DNA of 64,000 nt from Saccharofermentans sp. GTDB lineage: Bacteria > Bacillota > Clostridia > Saccharofermentanales > Saccharofermentanaceae. Positions 17,213 to 26,895 of this stretch are shown piece by piece. The stretch's first letter is position 1. Each line of letters opens with the position of its first letter. The position numbers and the translations under genes are program-made. Where the stretch lies: the NCBI GenBank assembly GCA_024691325.1, contig JAILNR010000003.1, forward strand, positions 1 through 64,000. Direction: 5' to 3'. The notes beneath the pieces were generated by a model. It saw only the letters and a list, made by a program, of their open reading frames with translations, was not told the DNA's origin and did no database searches.

Positions 17213-18674
17213 TATCCGTGCTCCTTAGGAATTCTGTTAAATCTCCCATAAGCAGATAACTGTCTCCCCCGCTTTTTGTTATTTCAACAGGAGATAATCC
17301 GGTCTCTTCAGTTATAATAGACATAATTCTCGATGTACAAAAGCCGCCTTGACATCGTCCCATTCCTGCACGAGTTCTTCTTTTAACTGCATCAATACTT
17401 TTTGCTTTTATTGGTCTATTTATCGCAGCTCGAATCTCTGCTTCAGTTACCATCTCACATCGACAAATAATATTACCATTCAACTTGTTTGATATAACTG
17501 CCTGCTCGCGTTCAATATCGCTCATTTCACCAAATGATCTATTAGGACATTTGTATTGTACAATTGCTTTCTTATGTTCTAAATGAAACCTGTTCACTAT
17601 TTCATTGCAAATATCTTCTGCTATGGCTGGCGCCGATGTAAGACCTGGACTTTCAATACCTATAACCTCAAATGCCCCAGATGCATTATCTATTTCACCA
17701 ATGATGAAATCGTCCGATTCTAAATGCGATCTAATTCCACTAAAATTCGTTATACTATTTTGAAAGTATGCATTAGGCCAAATTCGTCTTGATTTGATTA
17801 CAATATCGGCTAGTCCTTCTTTAGTTGTTGATTTGTCATCAGGATCAGCAATATCCTCGGCTGTTGGACCGATTATAGTATTCCCATGAATAGTAGGAGA
17901 AACAAGCACACCTTTCCCCATTGTGGAAGGACATTGAAAAATCGTTCTTGAAAATGGCAATTCCTTCAATTTATCTAAGAGATAGTATTGACCCCTTCTA
18001 TTAATCGAAAACAATTTGGTATCCGAAATCATATTATGAATCTTAGCACCTGAAGTTCCTGAACAATTAATAAAAGAATGACAATTATATTGCGTAGTAT
18101 CTGTTGTAATACAGTATCCCTCATTATTACGAGAAACATTATTAACTCTTTCATTAAAAAGAAATTCAACACCGTTGCATGCAGCATCATCTGCTAGTGC
18201 AAACGCTACTTCATAAGGACTAACAATAGCACTAGTTGGAGCGTATAATGCACAGACGGTGTCTGGATTAATGTTTGGTTCCAAACGCAACACTTCATCT
18301 TTTTCAATTATCTCTAGCCCTTTTACGCCATTCGATATACCGCGATTTAGTAGGGCTTTAATAGTTCTTCTATCATCTTCTGACAATGCTATTACCAATG
18401 CACCACATTGTTTATAAGCAACTCCCAAAGATTTACACAGAGATGGATACATCTCTGCCCCCTTGACATTATAGAGTGCTTTTTTCGTACCTGGTATTGC
18501 ATCAAATCCAGCATGAATAATACCGCTGTTTGCCTTAGTGGCACCTTCACCAACATCAAATCCAGCTTCTAGAACCAAAACGGAAATCGAATATCTACTT
18601 AACTCTCTCGCTATAGAACATCCAACAATACCCGCTCCTATTATTATCAAGTCCGCAGTTTTACTGAGTTTCAT
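17205..18674 (-). CDS. FAD-dependent glycerol-3-phosphate (or 2-hydroxyacid) dehydrogenase with BFD [2Fe-2S] domain
   Basis: 489 residues. The N-terminal DAO-type FAD domain starts LIIIGAGIVGCSIARELSRY and contains ATKANSGIIHAGFD, shared by GlpA/GlpO and L-2-hydroxyglutarate oxidases. A C-terminal BFD-like iron-sulfur domain (about residues 395-470) has cysteines in ICRCEMV and GRCQGGFC. This length and order match the GlpA-like subunit of the clostridial trio. The usual substrate is sn-glycerol-3-phosphate, but the same fold also oxidises 2-hydroxyglutarate, which is a by-product of WlbA-type sugar dehydrogenases such as the one at 32298. Context leaves both options open. Confidence 0.8.
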   Translation of the reverse strand: MKLSKTADLIIIGAGIVGCSIARELSRYSISVLVLEAGFDVGEGATKANSGIIHAGFDAIPGTKKALYNVKGAEMYPSLCKSLGVAYKQCGALVIALSEDDRRTIKALLNRGISNGVKGLEIIEKDEVLRLEPNINPDTVCALYAPTSAIVSPYEVAFALADDAACNGVEFLFNERVNNVSRNNEGYCITTDTTQYNCHSFINCSGTSGAKIHNMISDTKLFSINRRGQYYLLDKLKELPFSRTIFQCPSTMGKGVLVSPTIHGNTIIGPTAEDIADPDDKSTTKEGLADIVIKSRRIWPNAYFQNSITNFSGIRSHLESDDFIIGEIDNASGAFEVIGIESPGLTSAPAIAEDICNEIVNRFHLEHKKAIVQYKCPNRSFGEMSDIEREQAVISNKLNGNIICRCEMVTEAEIRAAINRPIKAKSIDAVKRRTRAGMGRCQGGFCTSRIMSIITEETGLSPVEITKSGGDSYLLMGDLTEFLRSTDNE

Positions 18675-18676
18675 AC

Positions 18677-19255
18677 TTAGTCCACTTCTATAAGTCTCAC
18701 CAATTTAGCAGGGTTTCCAGCAATAACACAATGTCCATCAGGGAATGATTTTGTCACAACAGCCCCGGCACCTACTACAGTGTGATCACCTAAAACAACA
18801 CCGGGTAAAATTATAGAATTCATTCCAATCCAACAACAATCACCAATTATTACATCTTTTCCAGGCTGATGTTCGTTTGGATTTTTCAAATCATGATTCG
18901 AAGTAATGATTCCTACATTTCTAGCGATCCAAGTTCCTTTTCCTATAACTATTTTAGCATCAAATGTTTGATAATAGTTTCCTACGCCACCCGCAATGTT
19001 GTTTAAATCATCCGGATCAAATATGACATTCTTCCCACAATCTACAAGTGGCGAACAGGGCCACGGAAGATCATAATTAGTTTTGTATTTCAATCTGTTG
19101 CATATATCTATATATGCCCATTTATATCCCCATTCATTAGGACTGTTAAACCACTTACTTTTTCTATATTTCTTGTCATAATAAAACAAGCCAAATATCT
19201 TAACGATAATATATCGCCAAATAATGCCCGGTGCTTGTAAATACCTTTTAATCAT
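18677..19255 (-). CDS. Hexapeptide-repeat O-acetyltransferase (maltose/CapG-like acetyltransferase group)
   Basis: 192 residues. The C-terminal two thirds form a left-handed beta helix (IVIGKGTWIARNVGIIT, DVIIGDCCWIGMNSIILPG, VVLGDHTVVGAGAVVTKS) and end in the standard VIAGNPAKLVR. The catalytic His is in ITSNHDLKNP. Such enzymes transfer acetyl from acetyl-CoA to a hydroxyl on a sugar. It overlaps the flippase gene upstream by 8 bp and sits between it and the FAD trio, so it probably O-acetylates the repeat unit in the cytoplasm. Confidence 0.85.
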   Translation of the reverse strand: MIKRYLQAPGIIWRYIIVKIFGLFYYDKKYRKSKWFNSPNEWGYKWAYIDICNRLKYKTNYDLPWPCSPLVDCGKNVIFDPDDLNNIAGGVGNYYQTFDAKIVIGKGTWIARNVGIITSNHDLKNPNEHQPGKDVIIGDCCWIGMNSIILPGVVLGDHTVVGAGAVVTKSFPDGHCVIAGNPAKLVRLIEVD

Positions 19256-20549
19256 AATTGTTGAAATATAATGCCTTTCTGCGTCTAAGTTCTATTAAAA
19301 CAAAAGCAAAAGAAATAATAGATGCAAGTATTTCAACAGAAAATGTAGCATATGCAGCACCTATTATGCCATAACTTTTTATCCAATAGTAATTCAGTAT
19401 AATATCAGCCAATCCAGTAGCAACACTAATTATTAAGTTAAATATAACTCTCCTAAATGCAGCAAGTAGATTAGTACTAAAGTATCTAAAAGTCCCGGCA
19501 ACAACATATCCGATAACTAATATTCTAAATGGACTTACGGAATCCATATATTGTTTACCTGATATAATTGTAATAATAAAAGGGGCGAGAATAACCAAGA
19601 AAAAACCTAAACACACATTGAACAAGAAAAGAGTGGTATATGTCTTTTTGATATTTTTCTTTAACCACAAATAATTCTTGTTGTTAGCAATAATGTTAGG
19701 CAAGATAACTATTATAACACTAGATGGTATAAACGATAGTGAATTAGGTATCATTGTGGCTACTTTATAGTTTGCTATTTCAACAGCGTCCGTCATCAAT
19801 TCAGCTATCATCGACACATCTAATAGATATAGCACTCTGTTCAAACACGAACTAAGGCCGGTAAACAGCGAATAATGCCATAATTCTTTCTTGTCCACTG
19901 TACTAATTGATTGGGCGATTTTAATTATGTTCAACTCATTCCGATTAATTACCATAATATAGATAGTTGAGATTAATGCAGCAATATATTTTCCTAGAAC
20001 TACACCACCAACACCCCAAAATGCACCAAGACAAGTTAATAAAGCTATTAATACCGTATTTATATTTAAAGCCTTAGCATATTGAGACATTTTATTGTCA
20101 CATCTCATCATGGATAAAAGGATTTCGACAATATACTCAAACAGAATAATCGGTATGAAGAATCTGATATAGGGGACAGCTTCTGGTATCGAATATTCTC
20201 TTATATATGTGCTTAGAATAAACACTATTGAGATAATACCGTTGATAATCAATCCAACAGATGCACAGTATTTAAAGAAACTGTATTCTTTGTCATTCCC
20301 TCGATTCTCTGCACCGAACTGCAGAGCGCCCGACACTAAACCTAAACCAGTAATAAGCGAAGCATAAGAATATACATTTAGAACCGCGCCCCAAGTGCCA
20401 TACTCAGGTTTTGTGAGCACACGTGTAATAACCATATTGCTGATCATTACGATTAACTTATTCAAAACATTCGCAGTAAACACCTGTAAAATGCCTTGCT
20501 TTAATTTATAGATAAGATTATTTATTTCACTCAACAAACGATCTAACAT
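19248..20549 (-). CDS. Wzx-type oligosaccharide flippase
   Basis: 433 residues with about 12 transmembrane helices and the polysaccharide-transport (PST/MVF) look: an amphipathic N-terminus, VLNKLIVMISNMVITRVLTK, then EYGTWGAVLNVYSYASLITGLGL. It should move the undecaprenyl-diphosphate-linked repeat unit to the outer face. It is adjacent to glycosyltransferase and polymerase genes in the same direction, as in Wzx/Wzy loci. Low G+C and many ATA/TTA codons, unlike the flanking 41-54 kb region. Confidence 0.9.
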   Translation of the reverse strand: MLDRLLSEINNLIYKLKQGILQVFTANVLNKLIVMISNMVITRVLTKPEYGTWGAVLNVYSYASLITGLGLVSGALQFGAENRGNDKEYSFFKYCASVGLIINGIISIVFILSTYIREYSIPEAVPYIRFFIPIILFEYIVEILLSMMRCDNKMSQYAKALNINTVLIALLTCLGAFWGVGGVVLGKYIAALISTIYIMVINRNELNIIKIAQSISTVDKKELWHYSLFTGLSSCLNRVLYLLDVSMIAELMTDAVEIANYKVATMIPNSLSFIPSSVIIVILPNIIANNKNYLWLKKNIKKTYTTLFLFNVCLGFFLVILAPFIITIISGKQYMDSVSPFRILVIGYVVAGTFRYFSTNLLAAFRRVIFNLIISVATGLADIILNYYWIKSYGIIGAAYATFSVEILASIISFAFVLIELRRRKALYFNNYD

Positions 20550-20559
20550 ATAATACTAG

Positions 20560-21705
20560 TTATTTCAAAAATGAAAGGAACTCCTTTCTGCTCTCATTCT
20601 CAGAAAAAACACTCATTGCATATAGGTATGCTTTTCTGAGTTTTTCTCGATCGTCAATTGTATACTTCAAACAATCCGATACTTTTTCAGAAAACTCTTC
20701 TTTGCTATTAACGCAAAAAAAGCCATCAATATTCAAATAGTTTTCGCTACAGGTAGCTACTATCGGCATAAGATATCTCATATACTTAATTATTTTCCTC
20801 GTATACCCAATCGATATCCCTTTTTCTTCGTGGATCATGTCGTTTCTTAACGGGCTTATACCTATGCAAGCCTTTTCTAAATACCCAATAAATTCAGACT
20901 CTTTTAATGGTCCCGTATAAATTACATTGTCATGAGATTCACCAGAAGGTCCTATAATAACAAACTTGGCCGAACGATTTCTTTCAGCAGTATACTCAAC
21001 TATGTCCTTATCTATATATGAAACCCCTAAATAAACTACAAGTGGTTCTTCTGAGGATTGTGGTATCCAATTCTTTGCATTTTCAATATCCTCATCTGTA
21101 GTTATTGGATTTCTTAATATAGATAGTCGAGAATCTTCGCCGGAAATCCCTTTGTAATAACTCAAACAGAGTTCATCTACGCATAAAGTAACATCTGCGA
21201 CTTCAATCATTCTCTTCTCTATCAACTCCGGGGATGGAACATCGGAAAACATACATAGTATATCTGAAGGCCTGTAGATAATTTTAGACTGAGGGAAAGC
21301 TGTTTTAAGATCATCAGCATACTGACATGCAGTTCCTTCAACAAGTATGACATCATAACTATCTGCTAGTCTTTTTCTTAGTTTTTTCCATTTGGGCCAA
21401 TAGTGATTCCCTAACGGCATTTTAAGCATCTTTGCGATTTTAGCTGGTATCCATACTGGCACAGAAAAATGACGAACCAATGATTCATGCTGTTCAAACT
21501 GAATTCCCTTGCACAGTTCTATAAAATTTCGCAAATTCTCTTTGTCATTATGAGCAATAATCCAAGTTGAACTCATAGTTACCGGGACCCAATCAACATC
21601 ATATCCAGCCTGACATAAAAAATCTATAAACAAATGAAATCCGCCAATTCTAGTGCAGTTTTTTACATGATATGTTAACACGAGTGCTTTTTTCTTATTT
21701 GGCAT
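20560..21705 (-). CDS. Glycosyltransferase, GT-B fold, weakly GumK-like
   Basis: About 381 residues from the ATG at 21705, which has a GAGAGG ribosome site; a GTG six bases upstream is the alternative. The first 10 bases overlap the polymerase gene. An N-terminal block (ALVLTYHVKNCTRIGGFHLF, then AGYDVDWVPVTMS) and the later IIYRPSD recall GumK-type beta-glucuronosyltransferases, while the C-terminal half has a GT-B nucleotide site region (ISIGYTRKIIKYMRYLMPIV). If that similarity holds it could transfer the predicted uronic acid. The link is weak and inferential; a GT4 assignment is the fallback. Confidence 0.7.
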   Translation of the reverse strand: MPNKKKALVLTYHVKNCTRIGGFHLFIDFLCQAGYDVDWVPVTMSSTWIIAHNDKENLRNFIELCKGIQFEQHESLVRHFSVPVWIPAKIAKMLKMPLGNHYWPKWKKLRKRLADSYDVILVEGTACQYADDLKTAFPQSKIIYRPSDILCMFSDVPSPELIEKRMIEVADVTLCVDELCLSYYKGISGEDSRLSILRNPITTDEDIENAKNWIPQSSEEPLVVYLGVSYIDKDIVEYTAERNRSAKFVIIGPSGESHDNVIYTGPLKESEFIGYLEKACIGISPLRNDMIHEEKGISIGYTRKIIKYMRYLMPIVATCSENYLNIDGFFCVNSKEEFSEKVSDCLKYTIDDREKLRKAYLYAMSVFSENESRKEFLSFLK

Positions 21706-23095
21706 AGACACCTCTCTTAAATTGGATATTATATTTCATGTGGTTGTTAATATTCATCAGTAAATAGTAAAAACCCCCAATGAAGATTATATTGTAATAC
21801 ACTAATTCGATTGAATACATCACCATATATACTGACGTTGATACTGCTAGATAATTCATCATCATTATTCTTAAATTAGAATTGGATGCCATTGATCTAT
21901 AATCTGTATAAGTTATGAACTTTACCGCAAATACAGGCATTATGAATCCAAGTATATGGAAATACTGTATTGAACCTATAAACATCGGCGTCCATATACT
22001 CTTGCCTGATGGGCCACACAAAGTTAAAACATAATTGTTGGACTCAAATGATCCAAATAAACCTGTTAATAACACGCTATCGTTAAATAGGAGTTTTAAG
22101 AAATCTACAGGCGTCTGAACATAGTTTTTATATACAACTATTCCAATTGCAGTAAGAGACGGTCCGGAAAAGTATCTCTGAAACTTTCTTGCTATTCTAA
22201 TAGGCGTGTCTTCACCCCAAAAACAATACACTAATGTGAGAATAGCCATTATTGCAATAATATAATATAGTGACCTCTTAATAATCTTCTTCTTGATATG
22301 GAGCAAAGCCTGAAACAAACAACAAACTCCTATCAACAATGAAAGAACTCTTCTATCACTAACAAATAGTATATTTATCGAACCAACTATCACAGATATA
22401 AAGATACCTAATCTGCGACTTCTGGAATAAGACCAATTAATTAATGCAAAGGAAATTAATGGTTTAGCTACTAAATCCAATAGCACCAACAAATAGTATA
22501 TTGAACCATATCCTTGCAAAGTTACATGACCTTGTTCAAAAGCAGATGCTTCATCTGAAGATGATAGTAGAAAATGGTAGTGATTAGTTAAAAGAGATTT
22601 ATTTGAAAGGAATATAAACAAATAGAGACATATCGTAAAAACAACATATATGTGAAGCGATGCATCATTCGTACCTACATAATTGAATCTTTCATATTTA
22701 ATCACTCTGTTAGCAAATCTTGTTGAATATAGTGATAAAGAAAAAACGACAATAGTACATTCAATGCACATCAGAACTATCGCGTCTCTGAAATATGGCA
22801 AATAAATACTATCCGGTGGCTCCAAATAAAAGTTTCCATGCGCACACAAAACAGGTAGAATACACATTCTAAATGCATACATTCCTATTAACGCAATTGC
22901 ACCGATACCTCTTAACATATATGGTTTAATCAATAAGTGGACACAGACAACAAATACTATCGGGAGAAAAACTGACCATTTATACGCTCTGTCATATCGC
23001 ATCAACAAAAGTAACACTAACGATACTGCAGATAATAAATCTAGTATGATTATCACTAATTTATAAGGAATGTAACTCCCCGTGTCCTTTACCAT
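21695..23095 (-). CDS. Wzy-type O-antigen/capsule polymerase
   Basis: 466 residues with 11-12 hydrophobic segments and a longer extracytoplasmic loop near residues 150-185 (NHYHFLLSSSDEASAFEQGH). The conserved-looking NILFVSDRRVLSLLIG and the position between flippase and glycosyltransferases support a polymerase that joins lipid-linked repeat units outside the membrane. Wzy proteins share little sequence, so the assignment rests on topology and context. It is the only polymerase candidate of the locus. Confidence 0.8.
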   Translation of the reverse strand: MVKDTGSYIPYKLVIIILDLLSAVSLVLLLLMRYDRAYKWSVFLPIVFVVCVHLLIKPYMLRGIGAIALIGMYAFRMCILPVLCAHGNFYLEPPDSIYLPYFRDAIVLMCIECTIVVFSLSLYSTRFANRVIKYERFNYVGTNDASLHIYVVFTICLYLFIFLSNKSLLTNHYHFLLSSSDEASAFEQGHVTLQGYGSIYYLLVLLDLVAKPLISFALINWSYSRSRRLGIFISVIVGSINILFVSDRRVLSLLIGVCCLFQALLHIKKKIIKRSLYYIIAIMAILTLVYCFWGEDTPIRIARKFQRYFSGPSLTAIGIVVYKNYVQTPVDFLKLLFNDSVLLTGLFGSFESNNYVLTLCGPSGKSIWTPMFIGSIQYFHILGFIMPVFAVKFITYTDYRSMASNSNLRIMMMNYLAVSTSVYMVMYSIELVYYNIIFIGGFYYLLMNINNHMKYNIQFKRGVYAK

Positions 23096-23099
23096 ACTA

Positions 23100-24164
23100 T
23101 TAGCTCCAAGATTTTATATAATCCAATGTCATTTGATTTAACTCGACCTTGCTAGGAACACCAGAATATGTATCCAATGCTCCTTTTTGCAGCATTACCA
23201 TTCTATTTCTATCTGGCAATAACTCACAAATCCTCTTAGCCATCTCATTAGAATCCTTGTTTTTTACAAGAACACCATTTATATTATCTTTCACAGTATA
23301 GGGCATAGCACTATTATCAAAGGAAACAACCGGAAGACCTCTTCCCATAGCTTCAATCATAACCCAGCCATATCCTTCTAAAAGGGAAGGAAATACAAAC
23401 AGATCTGATTTTTCATATAACCAACTTAACCGTTCGCTATCTACTCGCCCTTCAAATATTACTAGGTTGTCTAATCCATTCTTATTTACATACTTAACAA
23501 GTTTTTTAAAATATCTATCACTCTTACTGTATTTTCCAACTATATGATATTTATAATCGGGGAACTTACCAACAATACTTTTAAATGCTTTTATCCCGTA
23601 TATAACACCTTTTCTCTTTTCGACACTTCCTACGAATAGTAACCGCTTATTATTGAGTTTAGATATAGGATAATCTGTCTTTTCAAACGAGGACGGCAAA
23701 TGAACTATATTATCAAAATTAAAATCTCTCTTTATATGATCAATTACATACTGATTAGGTATTACTAATTCCGTCGATTCTTTTAATATAATTGATTCGA
23801 AATGACGGTGAATTAACCTCAATACTCCATTATGGTTCATAAAATTACTGTGGTGATGAATAGCTATAATTCTAGTGTTGGGATGTAGTTGTTTTTGATT
23901 CTTTATGTTAGAAAAAACGAATCGTGTATATAATCTTGTATTTATCACTAAATAATCACAATCGAATAATTCCGATAAAGAGTCTTTGTAGTACTTATTA
24001 AACGACAGTAAACCACTACCACCTTGGTACTTATTCTTAAAGTAATTATCGTCAAATAATCTAACATCAGGATGCTCTTTCTTTAGCAATTCATAAAAAT
24101 TGCTATCATAGATAGCACCACCAGTTTCATCGGAAAGACCTGCAGTCAAAAAATGTATTCTCAT
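23100..24164 (-). CDS. Family 4 glycosyltransferase
   Basis: 354 residues, GT-B fold. C-terminal nucleotide-sugar half shows LLFVGSVEKRKGVIYGIKAF and the E-x7-E motif EGYGWVMIEAMGRGLPVVSF. N-terminal half has the acceptor-domain features, including IIAIHHHSNFMNH. Its ATG overlaps the stop of the upstream GT4 gene by 4 bp (ATGA), so the two are translationally coupled. Retaining transferase acting on the lipid-linked oligosaccharide; linkage unknown. Confidence 0.9.
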   Translation of the reverse strand: MRIHFLTAGLSDETGGAIYDSNFYELLKKEHPDVRLFDDNYFKNKYQGGSGLLSFNKYYKDSLSELFDCDYLVINTRLYTRFVFSNIKNQKQLHPNTRIIAIHHHSNFMNHNGVLRLIHRHFESIILKESTELVIPNQYVIDHIKRDFNFDNIVHLPSSFEKTDYPISKLNNKRLLFVGSVEKRKGVIYGIKAFKSIVGKFPDYKYHIVGKYSKSDRYFKKLVKYVNKNGLDNLVIFEGRVDSERLSWLYEKSDLFVFPSLLEGYGWVMIEAMGRGLPVVSFDNSAMPYTVKDNINGVLVKNKDSNEMAKRICELLPDRNRMVMLQKGALDTYSGVPSKVELNQMTLDYIKSWS

Positions 24165-25252
24165 TTTTCTGTTTCTCCTGTAAGGATTGAATAGTAAAAA
24201 TTTTCAATATTAGTAAAACAAGTATTCAATTCATAATGTGCTCTTACATATTCTAATCCATTTTTAGAATAGTACGACCTTGTCTTCGAATCAAAGAGAT
24301 CAGATAATCTATCAGCAATTTCATTTGGGTTATTCCTATGAACAACCACTGAGGATACTCCGGGTTCTGTTGCTTCCATCAAACCAGGAATATCTGTGAT
24401 AATAACTGCTGTCCCGCTAGCTTGAGCTTCTACCGCTGAAACTCCAAATGACTCTGAATTTAAGGTAGACGGTATTATGGCAACATCCATATTGGCCCAC
24501 TCAATAGCTGCTTCTTCTGGACTAATATAACCAAGCCAAGTAGTTATATCTTCAATTCCCAACCGATTAACCAAATTACGATATTCTTGTTCCTGCGGAC
24601 CTTTCCCAGCAATCCGCAATTTAATTGGTATATTATTGTTTTCTTTAATATAAGCAACAGCTTGTATAATATCAGCAATACCATACTTATCGCTAAGACC
24701 TTTGACTGTTCCTACTATAAATTCTCCATCTGCGTTTCTATTTCTTTTATTCGGATTAAACAACTCCATATCGACGCCAAACGGAGTTATTACAAACGGT
24801 TTATTAGTATAACGTGACGCTTCATTCGCCATTGCATTACTTGTAGAAAACAAATGCTTAGCTTTTTTCAAACTGTGCTTTAACATAGCTTTGTGAAATA
24901 TGCTTTTCTGAGGGAAATCGTACACATCTGCCCCCCACACAGAAAGGATATAGTTATCCAACCCACTCAAAGAAACAGCTATTCCATAGCTTGTAGCATA
25001 GTGAACATTTATAATATCCGGATTGATCATTTCTACTATTTTTCTTATTCTTCTCCCAGATGTAAGATACTTAATTTTCTTAAAATCGCTGTCATTAGGA
25101 TTAACCGATAAACTCAAATCATGAACATATACATCTGGTATAATCCCATTAGAAAAAGAGATTACATGCACCTCATGGCCTTTATCAGTAAACCATTTAC
25201 ACCACTTGACAATATGAGAGCTATTAGCAGGTCCTATGAAACAAATCTTCAT
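24161..25252 (-). CDS. Family 4 glycosyltransferase
   Basis: 363 residues, GT-B fold. MKICFIGPANSSHIVKWCKW and the GHEVHVISF stretch form the first Rossmann strand region. VGTVKGLSDKYGIADIIQA, GKGPQEQEYRNL and the E-x7-E motif SESFGVSAVEAQASGTAVII form the donor site of GT4 enzymes. Coupled by a 4-bp overlap to the next GT4 gene. Adds one sugar of the repeat unit. Confidence 0.9.
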   Translation of the reverse strand: MKICFIGPANSSHIVKWCKWFTDKGHEVHVISFSNGIIPDVYVHDLSLSVNPNDSDFKKIKYLTSGRRIRKIVEMINPDIINVHYATSYGIAVSLSGLDNYILSVWGADVYDFPQKSIFHKAMLKHSLKKAKHLFSTSNAMANEASRYTNKPFVITPFGVDMELFNPNKRNRNADGEFIVGTVKGLSDKYGIADIIQAVAYIKENNNIPIKLRIAGKGPQEQEYRNLVNRLGIEDITTWLGYISPEEAAIEWANMDVAIIPSTLNSESFGVSAVEAQASGTAVIITDIPGLMEATEPGVSSVVVHRNNPNEIADRLSDLFDSKTRSYYSKNGLEYVRAHYELNTCFTNIENFYYSILTGETEK

Positions 25253-25285
25253 GAATTACATCACTTCCATCTTTAATACTCGCTA

Positions 25286-26868
25286 TTAAGAATAACATAA
25301 CACACTTGAAATATTATAATCATAAGTCAATATATATAAATCTTGGAACATAATCACTTTGGACGGTTCTCCGCATAAATTAAAAGCAAACTCGCGCCAG
25401 TAATCATTAGAGAATTCACTTTCATCTAATATAAGGAATGTGGAACCCTCATACCTTTGAGGGGCATACCAACCTTTGTAATTTAAAAAAAGGAACGGTT
25501 CTATCTCTCTACCATTCAGAATAAGACTGTTAATCCTAACAGATTCATTTGAAATCGCTGAATTTACACCTGAATACCAGTAGGACGAATAACCATAATT
25601 GAGATTATTATCTTCTAAATATCTAACTAATTCAGTCTTTGTCTCAAACTGCCTCAAATAATCGTCATATGGAGATACTAATTGTAAGCTCGCCGTTAAC
25701 ACTGAAATAAAAACCAATAAAGAAGATAAGTAAACCCGTTTAATTGAATGGATTATTTCATAAAGCCACTCTGAACTAACACAGCACAATAATAAAAACG
25801 AGTTTGTGAAATATCTAACATGATGTCCTGCAGTGTAAGCCTTACTGAACATAAAAATGAGAACAATTTCCGTCAAATTTACTCCTAGAAAAATTATGAA
25901 GAAGATTGATTTATTATTAAGCTTACCTTTCTTCTTTGCTCGAATAAACCACGCAATAGGGCCAATCCCAATCATTAAGACTGATGCTGCCACTCTTAAA
26001 ATGATGTAAAGTAATTCTATGTAATTATTGACGTAAATTCTATCTACACCTATCCACTTTTCAATACTTTGAACAGCAAGGCTTTTGATATTTGCTAGGT
26101 CAGCAGTGCTCTTAATCATATATACATTTGAAAGTCCAACTACGCCAGTTACTTTTGAAATAACCGTTGAATAAACTAGCAACCCCAAAGAACTTGTGCA
26201 TAATACTATCAATGCAATTACTCCGCTATTCTTTACAATGGTCCTATTCCTACTCTTCGACATTATTCGAAGTAATAAATAACATATTGTAGGAATAACT
26301 ATCATTTGAATTGCCTGAGCGCCAAAAGAGCAGAATATAAACAATGTTAGAAGCAAAATAACCAGTGATCGTTTACTTACAATTTGTAAACTATCCCCAA
26401 AAGACTTCAGGAAAAAAAAGATATAAACAATACTTACTACGACAGCATAATTATACTCGCAGTAGACTGTATATAAGCGCGTGAACTGGACAAAAAAACC
26501 ACTAAAGCAAAATCTACAGTCAATAATCCACTATAATCATTAAACATGAATCTGTTAAGAAAGACTATAAATACAATCAAAGCAAAGAACATAATTAATT
26601 GCACTACATTCTTTGCTACCAGTAAATTATCTACAAAACAAGTGATTGGTAATAGCAAATAACTATTTAATTGTATCTGAGTACCACCATACCATCCTTC
26701 CGGGAAAACACTGCCAGTCTCTCTTACAGCTGTAAGGTAAGTTATAGAAGCAATCGAATCAGAATTTAGGTATTCAATATTTCCTTTCAAGAAAATAAAA
26801 TCAACACTCACCAATAACACTAGGATAAACATTAGTATCATCGGTTTATCAAGTTGTTTATGTTCCAT
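25286..26868 (-). pseudogene. Polytopic membrane protein (GT-C-like) interrupted by a frameshift at an A7/T7 run
   Basis: Two frames (26868 to 26437, then to 25286) make one membrane protein of about 527 residues. The first ends soon after a run of seven T in the coding strand (plus-strand A at 26492-26498). Adding one T gives VVFFVQFTRLYTVYCEYNYA and an open frame into VVVSIVYIFFFLKSFGDSLQ and the downstream part. About 10-11 helices and a C-terminal soluble domain resemble GT-C-type transferases. It sits between the UDP-sugar dehydrogenase and GT4 genes. Slippage could switch it on and off, or this may be a sequence error. Confidence 0.75.
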
Positions 26869-26895
26869 AACAGAATAGCAAATCTGAACTAATAA

